DNA of 64,000 nucleotides from Desulfofustis sp. PB-SRB1 (GCA_016722945.1 JAEQMT010000037.1:124001-188000), one strand, 5' to 3'. Counted from the stretch's first letter, positions 30,753 through 39,388 are shown. The notes: generated by a model from the sequence alone, not told the origin. Numbers and translations: made by a program.

Positions 30753-32555
30753 TTAGAAAAACATGTACAGTGCCGCCTGGAGCGTGAACCAGTTCTCCGC
30801 GCTTCCTCCCACTGCCTCCTCAATCGCTTCCCCCGGAATCCCGACGGAGGCAATGCCCTGGAGAAACAGGTGGGTGTTGATGTAATGAAACATGCTCAGG
30901 GTAAATTCCTGGCCGATATCCTTGGAGGCAAGGGTCTGCAGCGGTCCGATTCCACCGAGATTGTTTAATGTATCGGCCCGATGGTTGAAATAGTCCAGAG
31001 TCAATTCCAGGGTATCCAGAGGCATGATGCTGAGGGTCGCCCGGTTGGTGGTCAAATTCGAGTTTTTATATACCTTGCTGAACACGATTCCTGGTAGAAA
31101 GTTGCCCAGACCTCCTGAAAACAGGGGATCGAAGCGCTCGAAGGTTGGCGTTTCCGGATTGTCACCGGTAAATATCGACCATCGGTAGCTCAATGCAGGC
31201 TGCCAACCATATTCCTCGGCCCGATATCCGGCCCACACATATCCGGCCTGAGCCGACATGTCGAAATCCTCGTGGTTTTGATAGGCATACTCTGCCTTCA
31301 TCCACGAGCCTTTCACGTTGAACAAGTCGGTGAATGAGAGGCTTGGGTTAAAGGTACGGAGCCCCTCTCGCGGCAAGCGATCCCCACTTGGCGACCGGTA
31401 GGTGGTTTTCGATTGGGGAACATAGAAATAGCTAAAAGCCACATCCGCCCCTCGGAACGTGTTCCTGAGATCGAATCCCGCCACCTGGGTATCCGAAGCT
31501 ATCTCAGAAATTTCACTTGGTTCAATAATAAATGCATCCAGACCCAGATCAGCTGATTTGAGCTTGGCCAGCGCAGTGAACTCTGAGGTGATACGAGGCC
31601 CGAGATAGAGCGCGGCTCGCTCGCCGATCGAGGTGGAGACCGGAATCTTGGACAACAGAAAGCCGTCTCGTATCTGATAAATTTGCCGGCCGACGGAAAC
31701 ATCCAGTAAGGATTGTTCACCCGGCAAGTCCCAGATCAAACCGGCATAGAGCTTCTCAAAATCGCCATAACCCCGCGTCCCTGAATTATAGATATCGTGT
31801 CCGGCAGATCCGGAAATCAGGTAAGATACAGCACCGTAGGGATACAGCGGATAATCGGAGAGCTGAAAGATGCCGCCGATACCTGGTTCTATATAACCTT
31901 CAAGCCATGCCGATGTACCAGGTCCCAAGGGATCTTCAGCGGTGGGATTGCTACCGTTGAAGGCTTCACCATAGCCGCCGAACCATGGTTCGATATCACT
32001 GAATATGCCGGCTCCACCGTTCAGGATAAAGACGAATTTGGCGCGGTCGTCCTCATAGATCGTCGGAAACTCCCCAACATCACCGGTGGCCACTATTCCC
32101 TTGTCCTTTGGGGGTATTTTTGCTGTCTCCTTCATTGGTGATACCAGCAAAGCAAGCACCACCTCACGGCCGCCGCTCACCGTTTTATAGATCCTGAGCT
32201 CTGCCTTTTGAACCGGATCAAGCTGTTGCACCCGTTTGACGCCGAATTCAGCTAAAACCCGCCGGAAGTACGCCCCCTCCCTGAGGGTGAAGGCCGCCGC
32301 CACCTGACTTTTTAAGGTGTCGTCCTGATCCGGATCCCCGGTAGAGGACATCAAGTGGATATATACCTGACCGATCGGCAGCCCTTCCGCCAGCTCAACC
32401 TGTATTTCTACTCCCTGCCGTGCATTGTCGCCGGGTGTTTCGGCACGTAATACACCAGGCCAAACAAGCCAGATCAATAAAAATGCAGTGAGGGGACGCA
32501 CGGCAAGCCGTAGATTTGGCGCGAGGAATCTCACGCTTTGTGGTGTTTTGAGCAC
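30753..32555 (-). CDS. Outer-membrane beta-barrel protein (alginate-export/porin-like)
   Basis: A 600-aa protein with a signal peptide (LTAFLLIWLVWPGVLRAETPG, cleavage near residue 39) and a beta-rich body that ends in a C-terminal Phe (LQAALYMFF), as expected for BAM-assembled barrels. The stretch after residue 150 (KFVFILNGGAGIFSDIEPWF) and repeated amphipathic strands suggest a barrel of 16 or more strands of the alginate_exp/porin kind. It starts with GTG at 32555, only 2 bp after the stop of the split-Soret gene, so it belongs to that operon. It probably admits or exports a substrate of the redox module; the ligand is unknown. Confidence 0.72.
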   Translation of the reverse strand: MLKTPQSVRFLAPNLRLAVRPLTAFLLIWLVWPGVLRAETPGDNARQGVEIQVELAEGLPIGQVYIHLMSSTGDPDQDDTLKSQVAAAFTLREGAYFRRVLAEFGVKRVQQLDPVQKAELRIYKTVSGGREVVLALLVSPMKETAKIPPKDKGIVATGDVGEFPTIYEDDRAKFVFILNGGAGIFSDIEPWFGGYGEAFNGSNPTAEDPLGPGTSAWLEGYIEPGIGGIFQLSDYPLYPYGAVSYLISGSAGHDIYNSGTRGYGDFEKLYAGLIWDLPGEQSLLDVSVGRQIYQIRDGFLLSKIPVSTSIGERAALYLGPRITSEFTALAKLKSADLGLDAFIIEPSEISEIASDTQVAGFDLRNTFRGADVAFSYFYVPQSKTTYRSPSGDRLPREGLRTFNPSLSFTDLFNVKGSWMKAEYAYQNHEDFDMSAQAGYVWAGYRAEEYGWQPALSYRWSIFTGDNPETPTFERFDPLFSGGLGNFLPGIVFSKVYKNSNLTTNRATLSIMPLDTLELTLDYFNHRADTLNNLGGIGPLQTLASKDIGQEFTLSMFHYINTHLFLQGIASVGIPGEAIEEAVGGSAENWFTLQAALYMFF

Positions 32556-32557
32556 TG

Positions 32558-33379
32558 CTATTTGAACAGCTCCTGGTGGCAGTGTATGCAGGCCATTTTT
32601 CCCTGCTGATTATTCATGCCATCTTTGTCATGCCACATATCAGCGACGCCGTGGCAGGCCAAACATTTCGAGTTCTCTTCCGCAAATGGATAATGTCGTG
32701 GGGTATACCTGCCCTCATGATAGCGGTTGAGCATCGTTACCATCTGATAGATGGTCTCACCGGTTACCTTGGCGCACCGGTCTTTCTTTTCCTTTGAGGT
32801 AACGGTGGCGCCGGCGGCCAGAGTCCATTGGGACACGGAAATATGACACAGCGGGGTTTTCGCGTTTCGTTGCACCTGGTTCGGAAAATGGCAGATATCG
32901 TCGAATCGTTTTGTAGGGAAGTCAGTGCGGCTGTACCACTGAAACAACTCATCGATCATGTGGATGTGCGTTTGCGCCTCATCGGCGGCAACCATGCGAA
33001 AATACTGAGACGCAACTCCGAGGACACCGCAGAGTGTCCCCTGACCGCCAAAACCGGCTGATACATGACTGAACATATGATCCGGCATGGTTGTCCAGGG
33101 ATAACCGACAGATTCCTGCAACAGGCCGAGGACCCCCAGCCAGGCACCGTTGCCTCAGCCTCCGGCCTCAAGGTATATATGATATGCTCGTGTGCCCGCC
33201 TCCATGGGGTCGATGCTCGTCCACTTCCACGGCAGTGGTTGGGCGGCGGGAATTGTTTGCTTCGGAGCTTCAGAGGCATTGGCCGTGACACTGCCGAGCA
33301 CGCCGCCAGCCAGTAAAGCGGTGCTGGTTTTCAGAAACAGTCGGCGAGAATACTCGGCCAATTTTTTTCCACTACCCAT
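32558..33379 (-). CDS. Split-Soret-type dihaem cytochrome c, candidate selenoprotein (in-frame TGA)
   Basis: One continuous frame of 274 codons interrupted only by TGA at 33155-33157 (codon 75). Before it are a Tat signal (YSRRLFLKTSTALLAGG) and the sequence YHIYLEAGG. After it come GNGAWLGVLGLLQESVGYPW, GTLCGVLGVASQ, PLCHISVSQW and RCAKVTGE, and two haem sites, CLACH and CIHCH. These features match split-Soret cytochromes, whose C_GCAxxG-type fold has Cys where the TGA falls. I read the TGA as selenocysteine. The ATG at 33379 follows GGAGA. A nonsense mutation or sequencing error is the alternative. The protein is predicted to be periplasmic and redox-active, transcribed with the octahaem cytochrome. 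Confidence 0.8.
33125..33154 (-). promoter_or_regulatory. Possible bacterial SECIS hairpin after the in-frame TGA
   Basis: On the minus strand, 9 bases after the TGA, GCCTGG (33145-33140) can pair with CCTCGGC (33131-33125) around a G-rich loop CTGGGGGT (33139-33132). A stem-loop with G at the apex at about 15 bases after UGA is where bacterial SECIS elements lie. The stem is short and has a small bulge, so this is only a candidate. Confidence 0.35.
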
Positions 33380-33461
33380 TATGCAGTTCTCCTTTCTCGA
33401 ATTTCTATTTGTTAGCGGATTTTTGTTCAGTGCGTTCAACTCGATTGTGCTCGGCTGTCTC

Positions 33462-34451
33462 TCATTTCTCCCGGGCGCTTTCAAGATCGTGAGCAGATCG
33501 GTGGCAGGCAACACAAATGTCTGGATTTATCATCACATGCCGCGGATGGGGCGCCCCGTGACAGTACTGGCAGTCCACCGAGGCTGTATGCCTGTCCTGA
33601 TGGCAACGCACACAGGCAATATCGCTGTGTTTACCGCGGCTCGAGGCAAGCACGTAGGCGGCCTCCTGATGGCAGGGTAAGCAATATTCAGATGGCACAT
33701 TCCAGGTGTGGCGGACTTCAGCGGCGGTATGGGCCCGGTGACACGCACCACAGGAATCCTCATCCATCTGGTCGGAATGCGGTTCATGGCATTCCAGGCA
33801 CCCAGTGTAGAAATGCTCCTGCTCTGGTGGATGGCCGACATGGCATTCCGTGCACCCCACATTCGTGTGTCTGCCGCCTTTGGCCACCAGGTCGCTGGTC
33901 TCTTGTTTGTGACACGCTATACATTGTGTAAATTCAGCAATTGCATCCGGCTGGGTATTGACGACCCGCAGGTCCCCGTCAAACAATTTCATTTTCCTGG
34001 GTTTGAAACCGTCGTCCACCGTGACCTCATCCTTGTCATGCCCAACTCCGCCATCGACGACCGTCCAGTTCATGCCAAAAGCCGAAAAGCTCGCCGTATG
34101 ATCAATAACCCTGATGTCGGTCATCGGGTAAGGTCCGCTCGGAGGCGGCTCGTCCATCATACTGAAGCCCATGAGCCAATTGTCCACCTGCTTCTTATTG
34201 TCCACATCAACCAGGTAGTAATAGATGGCGCCTGATTCAGGTTTGTAGCCACGCTCATCGGGAGTGCCCAGAGCCGGACTCCCCTTAAATTCAAGCCAGA
34301 ACTGCACCCGATCCCTGGTGCCGTCCTTGGTGTAGTCAAATTCAATCACCTCGGTGTAAGCGATAGCGCCGCTGATCTCTTTCAGTTGAGCGGCCGCCAG
34401 CTGGCCGCAGAGCATCAACGAGATAATCGATGTCGCTAGCAAAACTCTCAT
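33462..34451 (-). CDS. Octahaem c-type cytochrome with N-terminal non-haem domain
   Basis: A 329-aa exported protein with a signal peptide (VLLATSIISLMLCGQLAAAQ). Residues about 25-180 form a haem-free domain (AIYYYLVDVDNKKQVDNWL). The rest holds eight CXXCH sites: CIACH, CTECH, CLECH, CGACH, CLPCH, CVRCH, CQYCH and CVACH. It is predicted to carry electrons in the periplasm. The ATG at 34451 overlaps the stop of the preceding 120-aa gene (TAATG), and the split-Soret gene follows after 82 bp. The partner proteins suggest that it receives electrons from the AOR/ferredoxin pair. I do not know a named family for this layout. Confidence 0.85.
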   Translation of the reverse strand: MRVLLATSIISLMLCGQLAAAQLKEISGAIAYTEVIEFDYTKDGTRDRVQFWLEFKGSPALGTPDERGYKPESGAIYYYLVDVDNKKQVDNWLMGFSMMDEPPPSGPYPMTDIRVIDHTASFSAFGMNWTVVDGGVGHDKDEVTVDDGFKPRKMKLFDGDLRVVNTQPDAIAEFTQCIACHKQETSDLVAKGGRHTNVGCTECHVGHPPEQEHFYTGCLECHEPHSDQMDEDSCGACHRAHTAAEVRHTWNVPSEYCLPCHQEAAYVLASSRGKHSDIACVRCHQDRHTASVDCQYCHGAPHPRHVMINPDICVACHRSAHDLESAREK

Positions 34452-34813
34452 TATGTGGCCTCCTTTAATACCATGCGGGCCTGGTTCAATCGATGACCCA
34501 CAAGTTCGTAGACCTTCTGGCAGCCCTCGACATAATTATTCCGTGCACTCACGACCGCCCGGATTGATTCGGCGAGTTCCGGGTCTCCGATACTTTGGGC
34601 AATCCAATTCGGCAGCGTCTGTAAATCGATGCCGGGAAGCGTCGCTTCATCCGGTTCAAGAAACAGGTGGAGCTCAACCAGACTGCGTATATCACCGCCA
34701 ATGATGCCGACGGGCGGCTTCAATCGACCCGCCGGAAAACGCTCTTTGAATGCAACCGGGGTCAGTATCTTGCGGGACAACGCCTCGCTGGGCAGGGCAA
34801 AACCATAGATCAT
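34451..34813 (-). CDS. 120-aa protein between AOR enzyme and octahaem cytochrome, unknown
   Basis: A 120-aa soluble-looking protein without signal peptide, membrane helix or cysteine motif (one Cys). Predicted helical in its C-terminal half (LAESIRAVVSARNNYVEGCQ). The start overlaps the AOR stop by 4 bp (ATGA), and the stop overlaps the cytochrome start, so it is tightly coupled to both. An assembly or cofactor-insertion role for the tungsten enzyme is possible but is inference only. Confidence 0.7.
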   Translation of the reverse strand: MIYGFALPSEALSRKILTPVAFKERFPAGRLKPPVGIIGGDIRSLVELHLFLEPDEATLPGIDLQTLPNWIAQSIGDPELAESIRAVVSARNNYVEGCQKVYELVGHRLNQARMVLKEAT

Positions 34814-36954
34814 GACGCGTCCTCCCCCAACTTGCCGGCTGCTTCGAGGGTATCCGCCACATACCCCATCTCCATCTGTTCAAGGGTGGTGCGGGTGGGC
34901 CAGCCTGTTTTACTATCCCAGCCCTCGAGCTGGTAAAAAATGCTTTTCCATTCCTCGACTTTCTCTCGATCCAGCGAACGACCCATCAAATCCTGGTAGC
35001 GCCAATTCCCGTTATCGTCTCGACAGGTCCACATGAAAAATGGAAAGATTTCGCCTTTTTTGTAAATGGTTTTGTAGATATACGGGGCGAAATGCACCAT
35101 ATCACGATGCCTTCCCTGGAGCACCCAGATCGCGTTGTCCAAATTCCAGATGCGCCGCCCGATTTCGATACCTTCCTCGAAACTGATGGCATCACCGGTC
35201 ACCGCGTTCCAGAATACCTGTTCACCGGCGTCCAGAGATCCGGTGGCACCTTCGAAATTCGACACGTTGGTGTTCACGAAATCGGGCCACTTCAAGTCAC
35301 AGAACAGCGCGGAATTCTTGTAGAATCGGCAATAATGCTGCTGCCAGCGGACCAGTTGGGCAACCGCTTCCGAATACATATTGGCGTCGCTGTAATCGAG
35401 CACCTCGGGCCGATCCTTGGCGTAGGGGGATAACTTTTTGGCATGCAGGGTTACCATTTGTTCGGCCCCAATGCGCAGTGGCTTCCCAAAAGCAAATGCC
35501 GCACTGACATTGGTAAAGATATAGTTGAAACAGTGCGTATTCGTGTCGCGGTCACCCATGAGGCTGCCGTAGCCCCATTCCAACTCTGCCCGTGGATCAT
35601 ACCCGTGCTCGGGGACACCCCAATAGGAAAACTGGAGGGCACCGGTATGAAGGTCCTCCTCACGGCCCCATTTCAATGCAGCCTGCACCCATCCCTCAGC
35701 CAAGTCAGCGCCGATGTCCGTCTTCGTCGAGAGGGCGTGAATGAGTTTTTCGGCAAAATCGAGCGTGCCAATCGACTGCCACGGCAGCTCTGAAGGGATC
35801 TGCCGGCCCGGCCCGAGAATGCCCTCTTCATAGAGGTGTTCAAGCCAGTGCAAACCGGGTTGAAGTACAAAAGAGTTAAGGCCGTATTTCTGAACGATAT
35901 CGGCCGACTTCAGGTTGATTTCGGTGTCCTCGGCAGAATTTTTTGCAATTTTACGAACGTATGGCCCATACCAGAAGGTTTCCTGGCAGGCGGACTCGTT
36001 GCCGTAGCCAATATTGTAGCGCGACCGGCAGCCGTTGATACATCCCTGGCAGGCCTGGGGGCGGCGCTCATCAGTCGGCATCGCGGTCTGGATGAGCGGT
36101 TTCGGCAAATTACCCACCCGGGTCCAGGCGTGAAAATCCGGGGTCTGCCAATTTACGACATATTTTTCCTTGGTTATCATACGGGCCCGCAGCAAGGTCT
36201 TGGGATCGTGCACTTTGATGCCGCCGGTACCGATAACGCTGATCGCTTTGAGGTTCTTCGAGCCCCAGACCGCCCCAAAGCCTCCCTGACCGGCCCCGTT
36301 TCCGGCGTCATGAATCAAGGCGGCGTGAGGTGTCTGATACTCTCCCGCAGGCCCGATACACAGAATTGCCGGTTTTTGGGTGGTCCGGTCAGATTGTTGT
36401 TCCGCGTAGCCGCGGTCATCGGCTAAGGGCAGTGCGTCGAGATTTTGCCAGTGGGCTTGCGTACCGCGTTTGATGTGAAGAAGCTTTCGGATCTCCTGCT
36501 GAGTGGCCCAGGTATCCTTTCCCCATAAATCATCGGCGGTATGGAAGAGTACCTGGTCATTGCGAATGTCAATCCAGACGGGCTCGTCTGCCGTACCCTC
36601 GATGACAATGCCATCCCATCCCGCGTATTTGAGCATGGTCGAGAAACGTCCGCCAAAATTCGAACGGGTAAACCAGGAGACAGGGTACTGGCCGACACCG
36701 ACGCCGACCACCTCACAACGGCCACCCGCCGAAGGCACGATCGTGCCGCAGAGCGGAGAGGTCATGACGCAGCAGACATTGGCCGGGTGTCTACCGTCAG
36801 TAATGGTCTTGTCGGTGCAGAAATCCCAAAAAAGCGCGGATCCCATGCCGTGACCGCCCCCCCATCTTCGATAAGGCGCGGTGTCAATCGCAACAGCTTT
36901 TCGATTGGTCATGTCCAGGCGCAGAATTTTTCCGGCGTAACCGTGATACGTCAT
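34810..36954 (-). CDS. Aldehyde:ferredoxin oxidoreductase family (tungsten/molybdenum) enzyme
   Basis: A 714-aa AOR-family protein. The N-terminal AOR domain holds SAGGRCEVVGVGVG, TRSNFGGRFSTMLKYAG, GWDGIVIEG and GAGQGGFGAVWGSKNLKA. The 4Fe-4S cysteines lie in ACQGCINGCRS (about residue 305), with a later Cys in the C-terminal region. These enzymes use a bis-pterin tungsten or molybdenum cofactor to oxidise aldehydes or related carbonyls; BamB and E. coli YdhV are relatives. The length and the neighbouring ferredoxin recall the ydh gene set. There is no signal peptide of its own, but the adjacent ferredoxin has a Tat signal. GAGGATGATAG precedes the ATG. The substrate is unknown. Confidence 0.88.
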   Translation of the reverse strand: MTYHGYAGKILRLDMTNRKAVAIDTAPYRRWGGGHGMGSALFWDFCTDKTITDGRHPANVCCVMTSPLCGTIVPSAGGRCEVVGVGVGQYPVSWFTRSNFGGRFSTMLKYAGWDGIVIEGTADEPVWIDIRNDQVLFHTADDLWGKDTWATQQEIRKLLHIKRGTQAHWQNLDALPLADDRGYAEQQSDRTTQKPAILCIGPAGEYQTPHAALIHDAGNGAGQGGFGAVWGSKNLKAISVIGTGGIKVHDPKTLLRARMITKEKYVVNWQTPDFHAWTRVGNLPKPLIQTAMPTDERRPQACQGCINGCRSRYNIGYGNESACQETFWYGPYVRKIAKNSAEDTEINLKSADIVQKYGLNSFVLQPGLHWLEHLYEEGILGPGRQIPSELPWQSIGTLDFAEKLIHALSTKTDIGADLAEGWVQAALKWGREEDLHTGALQFSYWGVPEHGYDPRAELEWGYGSLMGDRDTNTHCFNYIFTNVSAAFAFGKPLRIGAEQMVTLHAKKLSPYAKDRPEVLDYSDANMYSEAVAQLVRWQQHYCRFYKNSALFCDLKWPDFVNTNVSNFEGATGSLDAGEQVFWNAVTGDAISFEEGIEIGRRIWNLDNAIWVLQGRHRDMVHFAPYIYKTIYKKGEIFPFFMWTCRDDNGNWRYQDLMGRSLDREKVEEWKSIFYQLEGWDSKTGWPTRTTLEQMEMGYVADTLEAAGKLGEDAS

Positions 36955-36964
36955 ACTATCATCC

Positions 36965-37648
36965 TCATTTTGTGGTCATCCCGAGTTTCAACCAGGCAGA
37001 ATCTCGGAGATTGGTATTATACGATGATGGCGCTCCCTGCTCCGGCATTTCCGTGGTAAAGGTGATGGCATTCACCGGACAGACCCTGGCGCATACCTGC
37101 ACGCCACCAGGCCCGCCCTGCTCATCCAGATACGGTGTATTGGCACACAGGTCACATTTCTGAGATTTCTGCTGTAATGCATCCCACTGGATCCGGCTCG
37201 GGGTGAATGGGCAACGGGTCAGGCACTGTTTGCAGCCAATACACAGGTTCTGATCGATCATCCGCGCATAGCCCCAGTCAGGGTTCGGTTTATTGGCCCG
37301 AACCGGTCGAACCGGGCAGACGGAAACACAGGGGGCGTCCTCACACTGACGGCAGATTGCCATGAAGACATCATCGGGCCAATTGGCAAACGAATCCTGC
37401 TGAATTTGGATACGGGACAAGCTGTACGAAGCCTCTCCTGAATGCGCCAGCGCACACGCCATCATGCAAGTACCGCAGCCCTGGCATTTCTTCAGGTCAA
37501 CCAGAAGATATCCCTCCGAATCAGGCATGCTTACCGGTATGGCGAGCAGGCTGCCAGGCAAGATAAGGGCCGCCCCGGCCGCACTTGAGGTGACGAGGAA
37601 TTGTCGTCTCGTAATCCCTGAAGATTCAATATGCTTTGTGTGTTTCAT
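36965..37648 (-). CDS. Tat-exported 4Fe-4S ferredoxin-type electron-transfer subunit
   Basis: About 227 aa from ATG 37648 (GGAG upstream; a TTG at 37663 is less likely). The Tat signal is ITRRQFLVTSSAAGAALILPG. The mature part is of the HybA/DmsB/YdhX kind with four cysteine clusters: CQGCGTCMMAC, CRQCEDAPCVSVC, CIGCKQCLTRC and CDLCANTPY...CARVC, predicted to bind up to four 4Fe-4S clusters. It ends 10 bp before the AOR gene and is likely its partner. A Tat signal on the small subunit raises the possibility that the AOR enzyme is carried out with it. Confidence 0.87.
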   Translation of the reverse strand: MKHTKHIESSGITRRQFLVTSSAAGAALILPGSLLAIPVSMPDSEGYLLVDLKKCQGCGTCMMACALAHSGEASYSLSRIQIQQDSFANWPDDVFMAICRQCEDAPCVSVCPVRPVRANKPNPDWGYARMIDQNLCIGCKQCLTRCPFTPSRIQWDALQQKSQKCDLCANTPYLDEQGGPGGVQVCARVCPVNAITFTTEMPEQGAPSSYNTNLRDSAWLKLGMTTK

Positions 37649-37669
37649 GGAGACTCCGGTCAATCAAGG

Positions 37670-38197
37670 TTAGTCTGCATAGAGAAGATCTGTGATGCAG
37701 GTGCTTGTTGTAAGCAGTTCGGTAAGCAGTTTCTTATTGAAATCATCAGAAAAATGATCTCGAACAAGTGCGGTTATGGTTATTTCACCTTTTGAGCCTT
37801 TCTCCAACCAGCCCTTTTCAACCATCTTGTCAATTTTTCTCCTCACGGTTTCCCGCGGAATTCCCGTCGATTCGCTGATCGAATAGGCGTTTGTTGCCTC
37901 CTGGTGCTTAAGCCGCTCAGCAGCAGCGGGTGCATCGCCGCGTAGTTTCAGACACCCGCCTTCCAGATGATAGAACTTGCTTATGCTATGGTGTGCGATC
38001 TCACCGAGAATGATAGGGGTGATAAGATCCCCTTCAAACTTTTCATACAGCAGGAGGTGGTAGCGGAGCATGTATCGCCCCATCAATACAGCAATCGTCC
38101 GCTTATGTTTCTCATAGCGCTCCGACTCAAACAGGACGTCTTCTCGATCCTGATTATCTTCATAGCCGGGAACTGGAGTATTGGATTGGTCCTTCAT
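37670..38197 (-). CDS. Winged-helix transcriptional regulator of the redox operon
   Basis: About 175 aa from ATG 38197; the frame runs on to 38296, but the extra part is probably upstream leader. The C-terminal half has a helix-turn-helix of the winged type (AYSISESTGIPRETVRRKID, then KMVEKGWLEKGSKGEITI). The N-terminal half is helical with no recognised ligand domain. The gene is 21 bp upstream of the Tat ferredoxin gene on the same strand, so it probably controls this operon and itself. A perfect palindrome lies about 75 bp before the start. No ribosome binding site is clear. Confidence 0.7.
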   Translation of the reverse strand: MKDQSNTPVPGYEDNQDREDVLFESERYEKHKRTIAVLMGRYMLRYHLLLYEKFEGDLITPIILGEIAHHSISKFYHLEGGCLKLRGDAPAAAERLKHQEATNAYSISESTGIPRETVRRKIDKMVEKGWLEKGSKGEITITALVRDHFSDDFNKKLLTELLTTSTCITDLLYAD

Positions 38198-38270
38198 GAA
38201 CACTTTTCGGCTAGGTAACACTCTAATAATGGGAACGATAACTACATCAAATTGTCCCTTTATTCCAGTC

Positions 38271-38297
38271 CATGACTGCCCATTTTGGGCAGTCATG
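38271..38297. promoter_or_regulatory. Perfect 11-bp palindrome upstream of the regulator gene
   Basis: CATGACTGCCC at 38271-38281 and GGGCAGTCATG at 38287-38297 flank the loop ATTTT. It lies upstream of the chosen start of the winged-helix regulator, where an autoregulatory operator would be expected. It could also form an RNA hairpin in the leader. Confidence 0.6.
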
Positions 38298-38839
38298 CCA
38301 GATTATCTGTTATTGTTGGCAACCAATACTGCCTGTATTGCAGAGGGGTGCGGCATAGGCATATAGTGCATGTTAATTACTGAACCATCTGAGTTGATCT
38401 CGCTCACGGTAAAACCCTCCCAATGTACTGCTTCGGCTTATTCACATTGAGCAACTCAAGACCAATATTCAGGACGGCAGCAAAGATCTTTTCCGCCCCT
38501 TCGTCGTTTCAGGTGGATTTGATGAGGTTGCCTGCCGGTGAACCGATAAGGTAGATCATTGCGAGAACGGTCTTGAGGTACGATATCCTCCTGCTCTGGC
38601 ACGGGTAACCTGGAAGATGCTGGTAAAGCCTGCCGAAAGAGGGGCAGAAAGAGGGATGAATCTTTATCTTTGACACACACTGCGGAGCAATAGAGTAAGG
38701 TTTTTTATTTTGGTCTTTGTGCTGGGGACTATCGGCCCAAGGTTTTCTTTCTCACTCGTCTGGGCGGAGTTCAGAGTCCAGTATCGGGGTTGGCGGCGCA
38801 CCTGTGAATTGACCTCGGTGTGGGTGGTTTCACACTAAT
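38298..38839. other. Gene-poor region with a possible decayed gene
   Basis: About 540 bases with no intact gene. On the minus strand between 38400 and 38600 there are short protein-like stretches in shifting frames (LKTVLAMIYLIGSPAGNLIK and FAAVLNIGLELLNVNKPKQY) broken by stops, which suggests a decayed gene of unknown family. At 38698-38723 the string AGGTTTTTTATTTTGGTCTT closely resembles one arm of the palindromic element found at 2920 and 61145. Confidence 0.4.
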
Positions 38840-39388
38840 TCAGGTAAGGGTCGCCCTGCTGACCAATGCAAAGCGTTCCTTCAATGGGATTTCTATCTTT
38901 GCATTGCGGTCTTTCAGGATGATCTCGATGGTCCATACTCCATAGAGGTCTTTCAGCTCCGCGATAAAATCAATGACCAGATATGTCCTGCGAATATTGT
39001 CGGCAGGACCGATCAGTTCTTCACTGGCGCATTTAAGGTCAGTTTCGTCAGAGGAGAGGGTGCCGTCCGGCCTGGTTATTTTCAAATCACATGTGAGATC
39101 AATTCTATTTTCCGTGTCGATTTGCGGATTTTTGTAGAGAGTTAGAATGGTGATTTTCTCTCCCAGGCCAATTTCATTCACCGTGGTCAACTGAGGCAGA
39201 ACACTCTCCGCCGAGTCGAATTTCTCTTTCCAGTCCGGATCGGAGGTAATCAGCAGCCAGCCGGAAAAACCAGCAATGGTCTTCTTGTTTTCCGTATTTG
39301 GCAGAGGATAGCCATAGGGGTCCGTCCAGCCTTCGGCGAAGGCTGAGAGCGGTAAAGCAAGCAGGATGACAAGAAGAAGTCTTTTCAT
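38840..39388 (-). CDS. Secreted periplasmic protein of unknown function
   Basis: A 182-aa protein from ATG 39388 with a clear signal peptide (MKRLLLVILLALPLSAFAEG). The mature part is predicted to be mostly beta, with WKEKFDSAESVLPQLTTVNE and a C-terminal GVWTIEIILKDRNAKIEIPL that resembles an immunoglobulin-like or carbohydrate-binding sandwich. I recognise no family. The frame is open to 39454, but the upstream part lacks signal character. It stands alone between the gene-poor region and the tRNA gene. Confidence 0.68.
   Translation of the reverse strand: MKRLLLVILLALPLSAFAEGWTDPYGYPLPNTENKKTIAGFSGWLLITSDPDWKEKFDSAESVLPQLTTVNEIGLGEKITILTLYKNPQIDTENRIDLTCDLKITRPDGTLSSDETDLKCASEELIGPADNIRRTYLVIDFIAELKDLYGVWTIEIILKDRNAKIEIPLKERFALVSRATLT

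Noticed and set aside
33121-33514. Frameshift or two separate genes at the split-Soret locus
   Set aside because: Both halves are in the same frame and family similarity crosses the stop without a gap; the only interruption is a single TGA, so a frameshift is not needed.
38456-38680. A 74-codon minus-strand open frame
   Set aside because: Highly basic, no start signal, and it competes with a better protein-like reading in another frame that is broken by stops; treated as a decayed region.
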